DNA of 64,000 nt from Gyromitra esculenta (lineage: Eukaryota > Ascomycota > Pezizomycetes > Pezizales > Discinaceae): positions 1,426,001 through 1,490,000 of the forward strand of contig JBCAML010000019.1 in NCBI GenBank assembly GCA_038503075.1. Reading direction: 5' to 3'. Position 1 is the stretch's first letter, and the number at the start of each line of letters is the position of its first letter. Below, piece after piece: positions 12,901 to 25,360 of this stretch. The notes under the pieces were generated by a model that did not search any database, was not told the origin of the DNA, and worked only from the letters and a program-made list of their open reading frames with translations. Position numbers and translations under genes: made by a program.

Positions 12901-14900
12901 CCTCTCTGAGTATTACTCGCACAGTAGTGTACTAGTGTGGATATGGGTCCATCCCATGGACTGTTAAAGCTGAACCCCCCTGTCAAGGGAATCACTTTTA
13001 TTGAGTAGGTTTCACTTGACTCTGAGCTGAGCCACAGCCATACAGGGGGTCAGCATTTTTCTAACAGTCTGTGGGATACAGATAATTGTCCGATGCCTCC
13101 TGCACGAGTGAACTGTCGAGCCGCACTAGCAGGATAAGCTCTTGTTTAAGTCGACGGTTTGAGATCCTTGGCAAGCGCGATTCCCGATGTTACGGTTTAG
13201 GCCAGTTTCTGACGGAACGAGCTCCGTTGCATTGCATATGGAGTGACATGGGGTTTATTAGCGCGGGGTGGACAGGGGTGTTGCTTAGTTGAACATGTTG
13301 CTAAGAACATGGAGGTCTAGGTTTTTGGGAACCCACGCCACGTCGTGGTCAAGAATGGGAAGGAGATTGGAAAAGTTGGAGAGGAGATTGGGGGACGGGA
13401 TGGGATGGTGAGGCTTGGGGGTTGGGGGGGGCTTGAGTCTCCAAAAGCGGTTTAATCATTCATAGCCTTTTTTTCGACCTCTGATAAAATTATTGCAGAT
13501 TGAAAGTGTTGACCGAGTAAGTGCTCCTGGAGGATGCTGGCATGAGGCCATATGCCATATATTAAATGCAGCAAGAATATCCACTTCAGATGAGCAGCCA
13601 CATGCACGCAGCCGAAGGGATCCGAAGGAATCGTAGATGATTGAGATGAAATACCTATATGTACATACATAACCTCACGGATTGCTAGAGGAGGCATTGC
13701 AGCTCTCGGCGCTGTCTCCTTTGTTATATGTGTAGATTTAAAGTAGCCTAGAGTGCACCTGACAGGCAAATCTAAACGGGCTCTTCTCCCGTACGTCGAT
13801 GGGTCCAATTGTCCAGCCCCCCTCCTGGTTGAGGGATGGAGGAAGGGGGAAACGAAACAAAAATTGGCATCCTATCCTATCAGGTTCACCAGACCTCACT
13901 CACCAGTCCACTCCCGCCTGTAGCCGCGGGAAGCAATCTAAAAGTGTAAAAAGGCATCGGGAGAATACCGGGGTTATTCCATGAGATCTATGCTGTTTTA
14001 CCCACTTCGGCAATCTAGATACACGAACAGGGCGAGCGAGAGGAGGAAAAGGTATTTAAATTGCGGGCGGAGGGAAGGAAGGTGGTAAGTGCAGGATCGT
14101 GTACATACGCACGCCCTGTGGCTTAAAGCGAGTTTGAATGGGAGGAGGAGGAGAAGGAGTTGTGTGTGGAAATGATTCGATCCAATTGGAGATTGCTACA
14201 AGATGTTTCGTTGAAATCCGATATGGAATTGGGTTTGGGAATAAATGCAGCAGTTATAAGGCTTCTGGTTGAAGCCTTATGAGGTTATTTAAGCCTTCCG
14301 GGATGATCTTAGTAGCAGAGCCTCGGAGAAGGTCACAACGCTGAAGACATACATGTATGATCCATCTATTCGTTCCCTGCTGGAACTGGGTGGTTTCGGT
14401 CCTTTTCTGTATGACTAGCACCTAGGTGTCTGCACGACATTTGTAGAGCAGAGAAGGGATACGTACATGTGCATTCGAGATAATATCGAAGACACATGTA
14501 TGAACTAGAGCACTGTACCTAAATGTACTCCTACATACACTGCTGCTGTCACCGCTGCTGCCACCGAAAGGTGGGGCAAGTAGACAAGCAGGAGCAACCA
14601 CCATCGCATCACGGTCGGTCACAAATCGCCGAAACAGGACCACTCTACGCGACAACCAAGGGGGACAAGCCAAGGGGAGAGGGAGGGACCTGGTGCGCAG
14701 CACAGCCCGGTATTGTGTCGCAGAGGTAGATGGACGAGGCCAAAAGAAGGCGTGATAAAGGGAAACGTAGGGCAGAGGAACCACGGGATTTGAGAAGAGA
14801 AGACAGGTCCACAGCCACGCCACATTGCTGGACGAGAACATCAGTATCGTCTTCACCATCTTCATCATTTTCATCATCTTCATCACCAACATCTCCCTTT
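9974..14900. other. long spacer, no supported gene
   Basis: About 5 kb between the divergent Ca2+-ATPase and Zn2Cys6 genes. ORFs of 60-130 codons occur on both strands but overlap each other, lack motifs, and several start at non-ATG codons. The first few hundred bases to 10.4 kb should hold the ATPase promoter. I see no transposon ends. Confidence 0.45.
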
Positions 14901-15886
14901 CATCACCCATCTCTTCTTCCCATCCCCCCTCTCCTCTCCTCTCCTCTCCTCTCCTCTCCTCTCCTCTCCACCCTCTCCCTATCCTCTTGCGACCCCCCTC
15001 CCCTCTGCGTTGTTCTGACACCGCTATGTTTGTGATGCCCTTGTTGTGCTGACCTGGCAAGCGCCGCACTGCACTCTCAACTAACGAGTCCAACACCCGC
15101 CTCGTCTCGGCACTCTCATTAGCTAACGTCACTTTGAGCGTTCCTGGCTGATCTCCTCCACTGAATTACCCCCCCCACATTACCGCATTACCACCCCCCC
15201 AAAAAAGAATAATCACTACAAGCCTCTTTCCCCCCATGATCTGCGCCGGAAATAACTCCTTCAAATCCAAATACAAGTAGACGACCTGGTAGATGAGAAC
15301 AAGCGATTCAAGAAGACTTCTTCCCATCTCTCACTAGTCTGCCTCGAGTACTGCTATTGTCGGAATCTCTAATCCACTATCTATCACTGTCTTACCTTGA
15401 TTCTTTCGCTCTTTTCATTTCATTTTCCATTTCCCACCCTGCTCTTGCTGCACTGCACGTCCCGTTGCCACTGCTTAGGCAATTGCCATGAGATTGAACT
15501 CCCGCTGGACCACAACTGCTGACGCTACTGCCTGTCCCGCATCCGCTTTCACCGCTTCTATATTCGATCGTTACTGTTGCTATTCGTGTTGATCCGGTGC
15601 AGGAAGGAATATCCGAGATCCTGAAGGAAGAAAGGATAGAAAAAGGAAAGGATACCGAGAGAGAGAAAAAGACGCAGGGAATCGAAGCAAGGAAGGAAAG
15701 AAGGAAGGAGGGAGGAAAGAGGTGAAAGGGTGCAAAAAGAGGAATTGAACTCAGAGGGATAACTTGGAACCGAGTCTTTTTTTATTCTTTCTTTTGACCT
15801 GTTCGATACAACCGCTTTTTTGTATCCTCTCCAAGGAAGGTCTCGACGTCTTTTTTAAAAAAAGACAAATCAATCAATCCTTATTG
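14901..15886 (+). promoter_or_regulatory. CT/GA-rich promoter and long leader of the Zn2Cys6 gene
   Basis: Upstream of the regulator gene lies a CTCCT pentamer repeat (about 14927-14969), then pyrimidine-rich DNA switching to purine-rich GGAAGGA-type tracts at 15600-15750. This pattern is common in leaders of fungal regulatory genes. An upstream ATG at 15488 would open a roughly 36-codon uORF if it is in the mRNA. No TATA box stands out. Confidence 0.35.
14927..14969. repeat. CTCCT pentanucleotide microsatellite
   Basis: About eight tandem copies of CTCCT on the plus strand, preceded by imprecise TCATCA/TCT repeats from about 14850. A likely polymorphic marker; it also explains the spurious 236-codon antisense frame through this area. 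Confidence 0.85.
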
Positions 15887-18702
15887 ATGAAGAGGGAGCA
15901 ACGCCGAACGCTATCAGTTCCGTCGATACACTTCCCAGACGAAGTCAGTGACGGCGGTATTGCTATGGATGCTGGAGGGTTCTTGGGAATGTCCCCGCAG
16001 CAAGGAACCGGAGGAGGAGGAGGAGGTGGTGGTGGAGGAGGTGGAGGAGGTGGTGATGGCAGCGCGGGGTGGCCTCCGCAACAACAGCAGCAACCATTGC
16101 CCTCATCAGCCTTAGGATCACCATTCAATCGGTCTCGTTCCGCATCTACATCTGCGCTGTCAACACCGACGGGCCAAACCCCGTCCTCCAGTGGTACCGC
16201 GAAGAAGAAGGTGGTCACGGCTTGCCAGAGATGCCGTACCAGGAAGATTCGCTGTGACGGTGCCCTTCCGTCGTGTAGAGGTTGCGTTAAAGCTGGCGTT
16301 GAATGCATAGAAGTTGACCGTTCTGGGGGTGATAATGTACCGAGAAGGTGAGGAATTGCGCATGTTGAAACTTTTTTGAGCCCAGGGTTGAGTTATAGCG
16401 AACTTATTGGCTGATCACTCTTGCCAGTCATGTACTCGAGCTTGAGAATCGAATCAAGTGGCTTGAAGGCATTATTCGAGAGAAACTTCCAGATTTCGAT
16501 TTATTAGCAGGGCCAACGGCGGAGCTTCGGTCTCGTCCAGCACCCCCGGCGATTCGGATTGTGACGACCGGACCTGATATGCACCCTCCACCATCGTCCA
16601 TGAGCTCGACGTCCTCACCAGTATTCGCAATCTCACCAGCTTCAACCTGTGCTACTCCAGCATCTTTCGAGTTCTCTCCCGGCGTCTCTCCCGGCTACCT
16701 CGCGCCGTATAGTCCGTTCACGTTTTCCGAGGGCGGATCTCCATCTCCTAGTCCTGCCCCATCAAGCCCTCTGCTTCCTAGTCCACTTTTACCACTACAT
16801 GATTCGAGTTCTCAGGATCTAGGCCTTCTTTCGCTGCCAGCACTTGAAGAATCCAAATATATTGGCTCTTCGTCAGGGATATCGTTCCTTCGCCTTGTCT
16901 TTCAGGAAGCACAAGAGCCAGACTTTCGACCATCCGAGTACGACCAATTCAGAGACATAAAGCCTAATTTTGGCGGTAGCGGGCGTTGGCCAGGAGTTAA
17001 TGCTGAGCCAGCAGCTCTTCCTAATTTGGAAGAGTGCGGAGCCTTGTCAGGAAACTATTTCACCACCGTTTCACCGCAGTATCCATTTTTACACCGTCCT
17101 CAGTTTGAGGCATGTCTCGAAGCTGTGCACCTGGCGGCGAGCGGCAGGGCTTGTCAGCTGCCACGAGGCTATACTATGGCAGTGGCACGTTTCCACGTAT
17201 TTCTTGTGCTTTCCATAAGTGCAAATATAATTTCGAGTCGTATGGGCCATCCTATGGATTCGGAGGGATACTTTGCCAGTGCAATGCGCGATATAGATGA
17301 AATTACGCTCACTGGAAGTATCCAAGCCGCTCAGAGCGCATTGCTATTGGCAATGCGATCTCTCCATGCTCCCGTAGGATTGAATCTCTGGTACTTGAAC
17401 GCTATTATCATGGCGACCTGTGTCGATCTTGGCCTCCAGAGGAAAGTTATTTCGTTCCCAGGCCAAGACCAGTCAGCGATGAAACGCCGAGTGTTCTGGT
17501 GCGCATATGCGCTTGATCGCAACCTTGGTATATTGCTTGGCAGACCATTCTCGTTGAGGGACGAGGCATTCGATGTGGATTTCCCAATTGAGGAAGATAA
17601 CGATGACGAATTAGCTCATCTGAACTCGTATTTGGTGGGTGCGGGACCGTCTCCGAACAGTGTGACAGCACGGGCTTCGTTCTCCGGATTTATATATCTA
17701 CTCCGGATGATGAAGATCTTGAGTAATATCAAGACGACTATTTACGGAGTTGCTCAACCCTTAGCTGGGAAATGGCAGGTCGATTTACCGGAATGGCAGA
17801 ATAATATCCATCATCAACTCGTTGAATTGAAGGAAAAAGCTCGAGCTGCACTAGGTCCATCTAGGAGAGGGCCGGGAAGCAGCGGCACCAATCTTAGCAG
17901 TGGCCAAATGGTAGAACTCAAGTTTTATGAAGCAATCCAACTACTGTTTCGCCCATCTCCTGCATTCCCCCGCGCTACTGCTTTCGGATTGCAGCAATGT
18001 TTCACATCGGCTATAGAAACAATTCGGATATACAGTAAATTAAAGCGGTACGGAGAACTGCAGTATACTTGGTTGACGGCACAGTCCATCTTCCTTAGTG
18101 GCGTCACCATGCTATATGCGTATAGCAACTGTAGAGAAGTCCAGACGCAGACGGCGGGTGAAGTTCCGGTAGAGGATATAAGGGCTTGTTCATCACTTCT
18201 ACAAAACCTGGGGACCAGATGGCCGATCGCAAATCGGTTTAAAGTCAAGTTCGATGCGCAAGCACAATCGATACTTCTGGTAGCAAGCACTAGTTCATCC
18301 AGGATGCTATCACCCCATGATGGACCCCGGCGCACTTCATCATCATCGTCCCATGGAAGAGTGTTCTCCGAATTCCCGAGTCAGACACTGGAGGTGCCAG
18401 GCATGTCTCACCACGCAGCCCAGCCAACACAGACACAGCATGGGAGTAATCCAAGTAACTGGTACTCCGGAGATTCTGTCGCTAGTGCTAGTGGAGACAA
18501 TGGGGCTGGTGCATCGATGGATACAAGCTGGATGGGGACCATCAATTGGGGTATCACGACGGATCCGCTGATTCCCAATGGCGAGGCGGTGTTTGAAGGA
18601 TTGGGTCCGTCCGATGACAGTTTAATTAACTATCTGAACACTGGTTCAGAGGGAGACACATCAATGTGGGGTATGGAGCAAGGGGAGAACGAAACGAGGT
18701 AG
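15887..18702 (+). CDS. Zn2Cys6 transcription factor with Fungal_trans domain
   Basis: Nuclear DNA-binding regulator of 911 aa in two exons (15887-16347, 16428-18702; intron donor GTGAGG, acceptor TTGCCAG, phase closed). The start is the ATG at 15887; the longer open frame upstream begins at a TTG. Domains: disordered N-terminus with a glycine run of about 16 residues (about 41-56), a canonical C6 cluster at about 112-141 (C-x2-C-x6-C-x6-C-x2-C-x6-C), a linker with a short leucine-rich dimerisation helix (HVLELENRIKWLEGIIREK), a Ser/Pro-rich stretch, then the middle homology region (YPFLHRPQFEACL, FWCAYALDRNLGILLGRPFS) and a Ser/Gly-rich acidic tail. The MHR resembles regulators of carbon or drug-response pathways, but the target cannot be named from sequence. 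Intact. Confidence 0.93.
16009..16056 (+). repeat. GGA/GGT trinucleotide run coding poly-glycine
   Basis: In-frame trinucleotide tract inside the Zn2Cys6 gene, encoding about 16 consecutive glycines before the DNA-binding domain. Codons are mixed GGA and GGT, so it is not a pure microsatellite, but length variation between strains is likely. Confidence 0.85.
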
Positions 18703-20928
18703 TGAAAATATTGGCTTTCATCCGATATTGTGCTTTTAGTGGTGTGCTGGTCACTATTTGAGTTTTGGGTTTGTTTAATTTCGACCGATTGCTGTTTTGC
18801 ACATTGTTTTTGATTTGTCTACTGGGGCATTTGGTTGTACTATGCGGTAAACATTTGGGGATCTTTGATTGTGTCATTAGACGGGAGGCGCATATTTATT
18901 AGGTTTATTATCTTGTTGGTTTTTTTTCTTTTTGTGGCTGTACAAGGTAGGGACTAGTATGGGGGATAGGGATGTAGGGATGATGATTATACCTTACGAT
19001 GTGTTTGAATATTTGGGCTTTTTTTTTTTGTTAATGTCTCCTTGATTCATGGGCATCGTTTGGTGCGTTATAGGTGTTGGAATTGGTCCCTTTTCCTTCC
19101 TGCTTTATATTTTGTGCTGTTTTTAGTCTTAGTTTTATGTATGTTTTTGTTTATTCTTGTTAGTATTGATAGGTTTATTGTTTTTTTTCCACTTTATTTA
19201 GCGGTACAGGTGTTTTTATCTTATTGAATTTTGTTTCGTTTTTGTTTCTGGGCTGGTGTTGGGATCGAGCATACTTGGTGCATGGTGCTTGTATGAGTAT
19301 GGCGAACGTACACAGAGAGGGTTTAGAAATATAGTGTAAATACATATTATACTATCTGTATACAAAGGTCTCGGAAGGGGTATGTATGTATGTACGCATG
19401 CAGCAATATAGTACATCGCGCGATAGTTCGAGCTCTTTCGGTCGAGTGGCATCAATTGTGGGCAGAATGGCTATAGGTCATAACCTGCATGTATCGGGTC
19501 GGGGAATAACGGGAACGAGGTTGGGCTGCATGTCTACCTATATTGCTAGTTAAAATTGATGCGTGTGCGTTTTCGGTAGTATCATGAGCGGATAGCGCAA
19601 GATCTGCAGAAAGGAAAGATTTAAAATTATCCGTACTCGGTCACCGGCTATCGAGTATTTGTAACTAGAAAGCGAAGTCTCGGTTTTGATTCTCGCGGGT
19701 TCGTACGAACTTATGCTAGCAAGTAGATTGGTAATACGGGTCTTGTTGCACCTCGTATTCCATCATTGACAGTGGCCATGCACCACTTGCATAGCCCGCC
19801 TATTATAGCTAGCTACCTGTGGGTCTAGCGCTGCAAAAACCCAAAACCCAAGTTCTTTCGGTGAGCGCCCGTCGAACAGTGCGCTCTCGTTGCTTTAGCT
19901 GTTTTGTCTGATGATGATAGTTGCGGTTTTTTTACTGGGTATGTTGTCAGATGAACACCGCCACATTTGCATGATAGCGGATCTCCCTCCGCTTGATAAG
20001 TGGAGTAAGGGTAAGAGTGCTGTACTCTAGCGTGGGACTAGTGCTGTACGGGCGTCTGTCTATCTAGTCTTGAGCAGCGTTCTAATGGGGTTCTTGTGTT
20101 GATAGTTGCGTGTGTATAGTAAATTGTTCGTATGTGGGGCTGTGAGACGTCGGCTTGGAGCAGATGTATGCACGTATATCTATTACTCCTTGAAAAATCT
20201 ATTTACGTGGCCTCGTTTGTGACCAGTGCCCGGTATTGTGGATTGGGGAGGGGGTTTTTTTACTCGTCCGTGGTGTATTATTTGTAAATTAGAGCGCAGG
20301 GCTATGTATGTTATAATTAGTGCTCTCTGTAATGAGCGTGATTGATTCTGGCTATGAACTACGATCTGAATGGCTGTACGCGTGTAGTGCCTAGTGCCTT
20401 TATGTTAGGTTAGAGGCATTACGGGTAACGAAGACAGTTAGAGTTTGTTCACTCTGGTGACGATGGGGGTCACTTGCTTTGATGTCGCGATTGATATGCT
20501 ACGTATACTGCAATGACAATCTGGACATTGATTCGTTTGTATGAAGTGGGTCTTGGAGAATTGTGGAGATAGAATTCTTGAACTTATTCTCCTTATGCTC
20601 AGAAAGATTCGATGTGCTACCTGCTTTTTGTATTGTTGCTGACTATGTGGCTCTCCGTACTCTGGTTGGGGCCAGACGGCTTTTCCTCTCCGAATCGCAT
20701 AGCGTAGCAAAAAATAGGCACGTGACAACGGTGTTTGAGATCGAGTGATTCCTTGTGAATGATAGTGAAGCAAAAATCAGTTAATTTGGGGACGGGGGCA
20801 TTCGCAGTGGATAGGCTGCTACGGTGGACTCGAGGATGAAGAGATCAAAGGGTAGGAAGCGGGAGTGGAGGGCAGATGAGGTAGATAATGGAGTGATGAG
20901 AAGATGCGCTGAAGCGAAGAGGAATTTA
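18703..20928. other. spacer after the Zn2Cys6 gene
   Basis: T-rich 3' flank (about 18.7-19.3 kb, probable 3' UTR and polyadenylation region), then unremarkable intergenic DNA. No supported gene on either strand. Confidence 0.5.
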
Positions 20929-21183
20929 CAGTGTGGCACAGGCGGATGGCGAACACGGTCTAATGATGAATAGGGGTCAGGTCTTGGCAGGACTATTGAG
21001 AGGGAACAAGACTACAGAAAGGGTGCTGGTTTTTGTACTGTAAAAAAGGTTCCATATACGGACTATCAAGAGGGTACGGACTATGATAGGGATACAAAAA
21101 ATCAGTACCATCCTAATAGTCCTCGCCAAGCCCTGACCCCTGTTCGTTATTCGACCGTATTCGCCACCGCCCGTGCCACGCTG
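20929..21183. repeat. foldback inverted repeat (MITE-like)
   Basis: Two long arms are reverse complements with scattered mismatches and one or two indels. The left arm begins CAGTGTGGCACAGGCGG at 20929 and the right arm ends in the matching CCGCCCGTGCCACGCTG at 21183. Matching blocks include GGGGTCAGGTCTTGGC against GGGGTCAGGGCTTGGC and GTACTG-type sequence near the centre. The whole unit could fold into a single hairpin of about 120 bp. It has no coding capacity, and no clear target-site duplication was found. Confidence 0.75.
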
Positions 21184-21474
21184 CATAGAGAATGATTATT
21201 TTATTGTACCGTATCACTTTCTGTTGGTTATTTTAGGTTTAGATATGTATAGAGAGCGGGAAACTAGCAGAGAAAGAGGTTTTGTTCCTAAAGGGAATAA
21301 GAAAGAAAGAGAGAGATGCAAAAATAGAGAGATGCGAAAGTAGAGAGATAGGAGAAATAAATATGTATCTCCATATCCTAGCATTGTAGGTCTGGATACA
21401 GTTGAGAAATGGAGAAAATGCAATAAAGATGCTGCTTCTAGATCTGTGGGTATTCGCAGCATACTATTGTAATA

Positions 21475-24400
21475 TTAAACCATATCGACATCTTCTGAAA
21501 TTTTAATGGTTACCCTTGAATCTAGAGACTGCTTGGCAAGTTCAAGCTTCTTTTTTTGAAGATTTAACATGTCCTAGTGATAATATTAGTGCCGCTGAAA
21601 TCTATAGCTCAAGGAATGATAGCCCTACAATCTCGAACGAATTTTTCATGATGCACCGCGTAATGACAACATCGCGGGTTTGTCCTAATCTGTGCACACG
21701 CTCTACTGCCTGTTGCTCAACCATCGGGTTCCAGTGCGGTTCCAAGAGATGAACTCTCGAGGCACAGGTAAGGTTGATGCTGTCAAGATCCCGTCAGATA
21801 TCATGATCTATAGTTATGCATGTGAACACAAGAGAGGGGTGTTTAGGGTTTACCCGAATCCACCAGCCATAAGTGATACCAAGATAACGGTAATATGAGG
21901 ATTCTTGGTGAATTCATTCAGCGTTTGGTCTCTCTGCGATCGTGACATCGAGCCGTCTAGGCGGCAAAAAGAAATCCCATCGGTTTTAAGCGCTATTTGG
22001 ACTAAATCTAACATTCTAGTCCAGCTCGAGAATACGACACTGAAAGATGAAAACAGGGGAAGGGAGATTGTAAGCGTGCTGTATATATAGCCGAGTGCTT
22101 TGTAGCTTTAATGAGGAAGAAAGCCTTGGATCCGATACTTACTGCTTTGATCTTGGATGAATTGATGTTTTAATGTCATTTGAATAGCATTGATGGATAG
22201 AGGTAGTAAGTGCCTTTACTTTTGTCGACGGACCCTGGTAACTAGGAAAAGCACTCCACATGGAGTTGCCTAACATCCTTTGATTATCGAAACATAGTCG
22301 GCACCCTAAATCCGGATTATTTTCAATTTCCTTTCCGTCTGCTACTTCGAGATTATACATGCAACTCTGGCAGAGAGCACGGTGGACACATGGTATCTGG
22401 TCTTCAGACGCCATTTCCAAATCTCTCAGTTGTGCTCGGCAATTAGAACACACAAATGGCAACTGTCGTTGTTCAAGAAGGTCTTTGCCATAATTGCAGA
22501 TCAACCTTAAATTAAGGAGTACTTGGAATGTGTTTATGTTGGTTGTGTGCTGTGCCAGATCCAAACCAGATGACTTCTGCTTTTCTCTGTCATACAGAAT
22601 CCTCTCGTCCATGCTAAATTCTAGGTAATCGATTTCTTCTGCTCGTGCGGGTAGTTTATCACTGATGATGTCTTTCGTTCTCCGGAGGCACACCGGTTGC
22701 AACATGGCACGCAAGGTCTCCATGCCAGCATCATCACCGGCCTTGAGTTTGGCGACGATTTCGCGATCAAAGTTTTCTGTTGTATTTAAGGGCTCGTAGC
22801 GGAGGAATTTGAAGAGTGTGGCTATATCGGTGATGTTGTTTTGCAACGGTGTTCCGGTGACGCACCATCTCCGTTGGGCAGAAAGGGCACATGTTGCCTG
22901 GCACTGTGATGTTTTTTGCGTGCGAATCACATGTGCTATGGATGTAAGTAAACGTTTATTTCGACATTTGCTTTATCATATATACCTTCATCCAGTATTA
23001 GCCTATACCAATTTATTGAATATAATGGACCTGCAGGAGATGAATTTTGAGCGGCCTTCCATTCTTGCGTAACAGTCTGGAAACTGGTCAAAACAATGTC
23101 GTAATTGCTAAGGACTTGGGGATCGGCCACTCTATCTTTGCCGTAATATATATAATATTTTAGGGTATTTGGTTGAATATGACTGTTGAAATAAGTGTTA
23201 GAAGTTTTTGAGGAGCGGAGATAGACGAGCTTACGCCGCTATTTGGGCTTCCCAGTTTCCTAATACTAGAAGATTGATGCTATGTCAGAAGGGTATTCGG
23301 GGATTCAGATCTTCAAATATCTCATTTCATGATGCGACTAACTTGAAACAGGGACTATTAACAGGGTGGCGCCCGAAAGTATTATTGTATTTCTGGAATC
23401 TAAATGTTGCGGGGTTATAATTGCGGAGCGAGCTTTCTCTAACGACCCAACTACTAGGGATAGAATTATTAGAGTTTTCCCAAGTCCCATGTAGTCTGCA
23501 AGAATTCCGCCTCGAACGGAACTTCGATAGAGTTAGCTAGTAGTACGTTGATATTCAACAATTAAGTAATTACCAGTGGCTTTGGTTTAGTTGGTCATGA
23601 TGCTTAAAAATTGGTAAGCCTGATTCTCTTCTCGTACAGAAATATAGCCCTTGCTTTTGGTGTCTGGAAGACGGCGGTTCAGTATCTATCCGTTATGTAT
23701 TTGCGATTTATTTTGGTGAACTGTTAGGTATATATACCTTAACAATGTAGTTTTTAGTCTCCAGTCACCAGCTTGTTCTTCCAGAGTCCTTGAATCCCAG
23801 AGACCGTCGAAAATTCTGGACAGCTCTGTTGTTTCTATCAATGCCTTTGCTTCTGGGCTCTCTTTGGTAGCTTTGATGGGATTAACACCCCCCGTAAGTG
23901 TTGATTCAGTAATGAGTGTACGCGTCAAGGTTCCGGGTTTTGTTAGGAAATGTGGATTTTTATAGATATGTCCGGGTTCGGGATATCTAGGATGTTGAAG
24001 ATAAATATTGTCTTTGGATAAAAAACGTCAAATATGAGCTATATTCTTTTTATCTCCATAAATATTTATGGCTGTGTCTAGCCTCTGAGCACTCGTTCGT
24101 GATGCCTTTCGCCTTTCCGAGTTGCCAGTGAAGGGTGGAAAGGTCAGCGCCTGCATCCGAATCAAGTGAGAAGTAAGTAACGGCAATAGCGCCGTTGACA
24201 GTGATTTTTCAAGAGCTCTAAGCACTAGATTTCTGGGACTGATTTTGGTAGAGACTTGCACTTCACCATTGGGGGCTAAGCTAACTTCTAGTTGTAGAGG
24301 AACAAGGGAAAGTGGGGCGCTGGCGGTTCTAGCAGCTGCAGTATAAGATTGCTGGAGCAGACAAAGATCTTGGCATGTTGAAATTGCTTTCCCGAGGATC

Positions 24401-25091
24401 TGGTCGAAATTTAATAAGAAAATGCTTGAAAATCGGAGGTAGATTTGTATCAATCAAGGAAGCCTGGGCGCTGATCATAAGATTATCATTGTAGATGATC
24501 TTATAATTAGGGCGTTAGGGTACGCGGTATTATATGCATATGACGTATTTGTACAGAAGCTAATTTCGATGTCTTTGGTGTGGCTTGACGAGTTGTCTAA
24601 AAAAAGGAAAGTGGAGAAAGCATCGAGTTGATTCAACGTACCATACCGAAACATAGTTCCTGATCCACCTCTTTTGGGGTTCGTGTATTGAACACGGTGC
24701 TTAGATCTGCTACCAAACTATCAAGAATGGGTTTACTATCGGTTGGCTTTTTGGTTGTTTCTGGAGGTTCCGACACTGCTGGAGTTGGCTGTAGGAAGGA
24801 AGGACATCGAGGAGATAATTGTGCTGAGCATGGGGTTGATGGGGCCGAAGTTCCAAAATCTCCCATGTCCGAATAAGGTGAATGAGGTACTGAGCCATTG
24901 GAGCTTGGCCATGGACTATATCTCCCGTCACAGCCATTTCGCTGTCGCTTTATGAAGCACATATTTGATCCGTCAGCATAGTCGTCAGGTAGAACAATTT
25001 CTGGTGATTCTGTGGAGGTAGAGGGGATATTGGTGTGTGCCGGTACTGGAGCCATTTCTTGAAGGTAAGAACCCGAAGTGGTAGCGAACAT
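21475..25091 (-). CDS. SNF2/Rad5-type helicase with RING-like zinc motif, possibly disabled
   Basis: SWI2/SNF2 ATPase of the Rad5/HLTF/ULS1-like group, expected to remodel chromatin or act as a ubiquitin ligase in the nucleus. Read on the minus strand: N-terminal unknown region (ATG at 25091), a block ending KDNIYLQHPRYPEPGH, LLRHQKQGLYF, Walker A in GGILADYMGLGKT, LIVPVS-ILGNWEAQ, DEAH box (LILDEAHVIRTQKT), CVTGTPLQNN, a cysteine-rich RING-like insert (CSNCRAQ, CVHRALCQSC, CRLC), FSSWTRMLDL, DGSMSRSQRDQ, AGGFGINLT and ERVHRLGQTR. C-terminal exons include 23521-23343, 23265-23235, 23182-22986, 22935-22143, 22039-21854, 21780-21629 and 21573-21475. Two apparent lesions: an in-frame TGA at 24030-24028, and a frame mismatch between the exon ending at 22143 and the next. 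Splicing between 24450 and 24650 is unresolved. It may be a recent pseudogene. Confidence 0.75.
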
Positions 25092-25360
25092 CTTAGGGAT
25101 TGTATCTATTAAATCCACGCTCTAATATATATAGAACTGGCACTGCTGAAAGCTGATGTTGGTCTTGGGGATTCTTTTGGAAATCGCCCTACTGCTGGCT
25201 GTGTATACGCAGAGCTGCCAAGCCTTCGTGATCAGGCTGTGCATAGGTAGAGATCGTGGCAGCCTTGTCTTCCTTACTCCCAGTACGAATGTCACAACGC
25301 TCAACCAGAATCTGCTTTACAGTTCAGTTCCTCTAGAATATTTCCATCTAATAGTTTATC
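25092..25360. promoter_or_regulatory. shared divergent promoter, SNF2 and STAND genes
   Basis: The minus-strand ATG of the SNF2 gene (25091) and the plus-strand ATG of the NACHT gene (25361) are 269 bp apart, so both 5' leaders and promoters must fit here. No TATA box or clear operator is evident to me. Co-regulation is inferred from geometry only. Confidence 0.55.

Noticed and set aside
14422..15132. 236-codon minus-strand open frame
   Set aside because: Runs through the CTCCT/TCATCA microsatellite, which removes stops; the protein is GEERRGEE-type repeat with no domain.
15764..15886. Longer N-terminus for the Zn2Cys6 protein starting at 15764
   Set aside because: The codon there is TTG; the first in-frame ATG is 15887.
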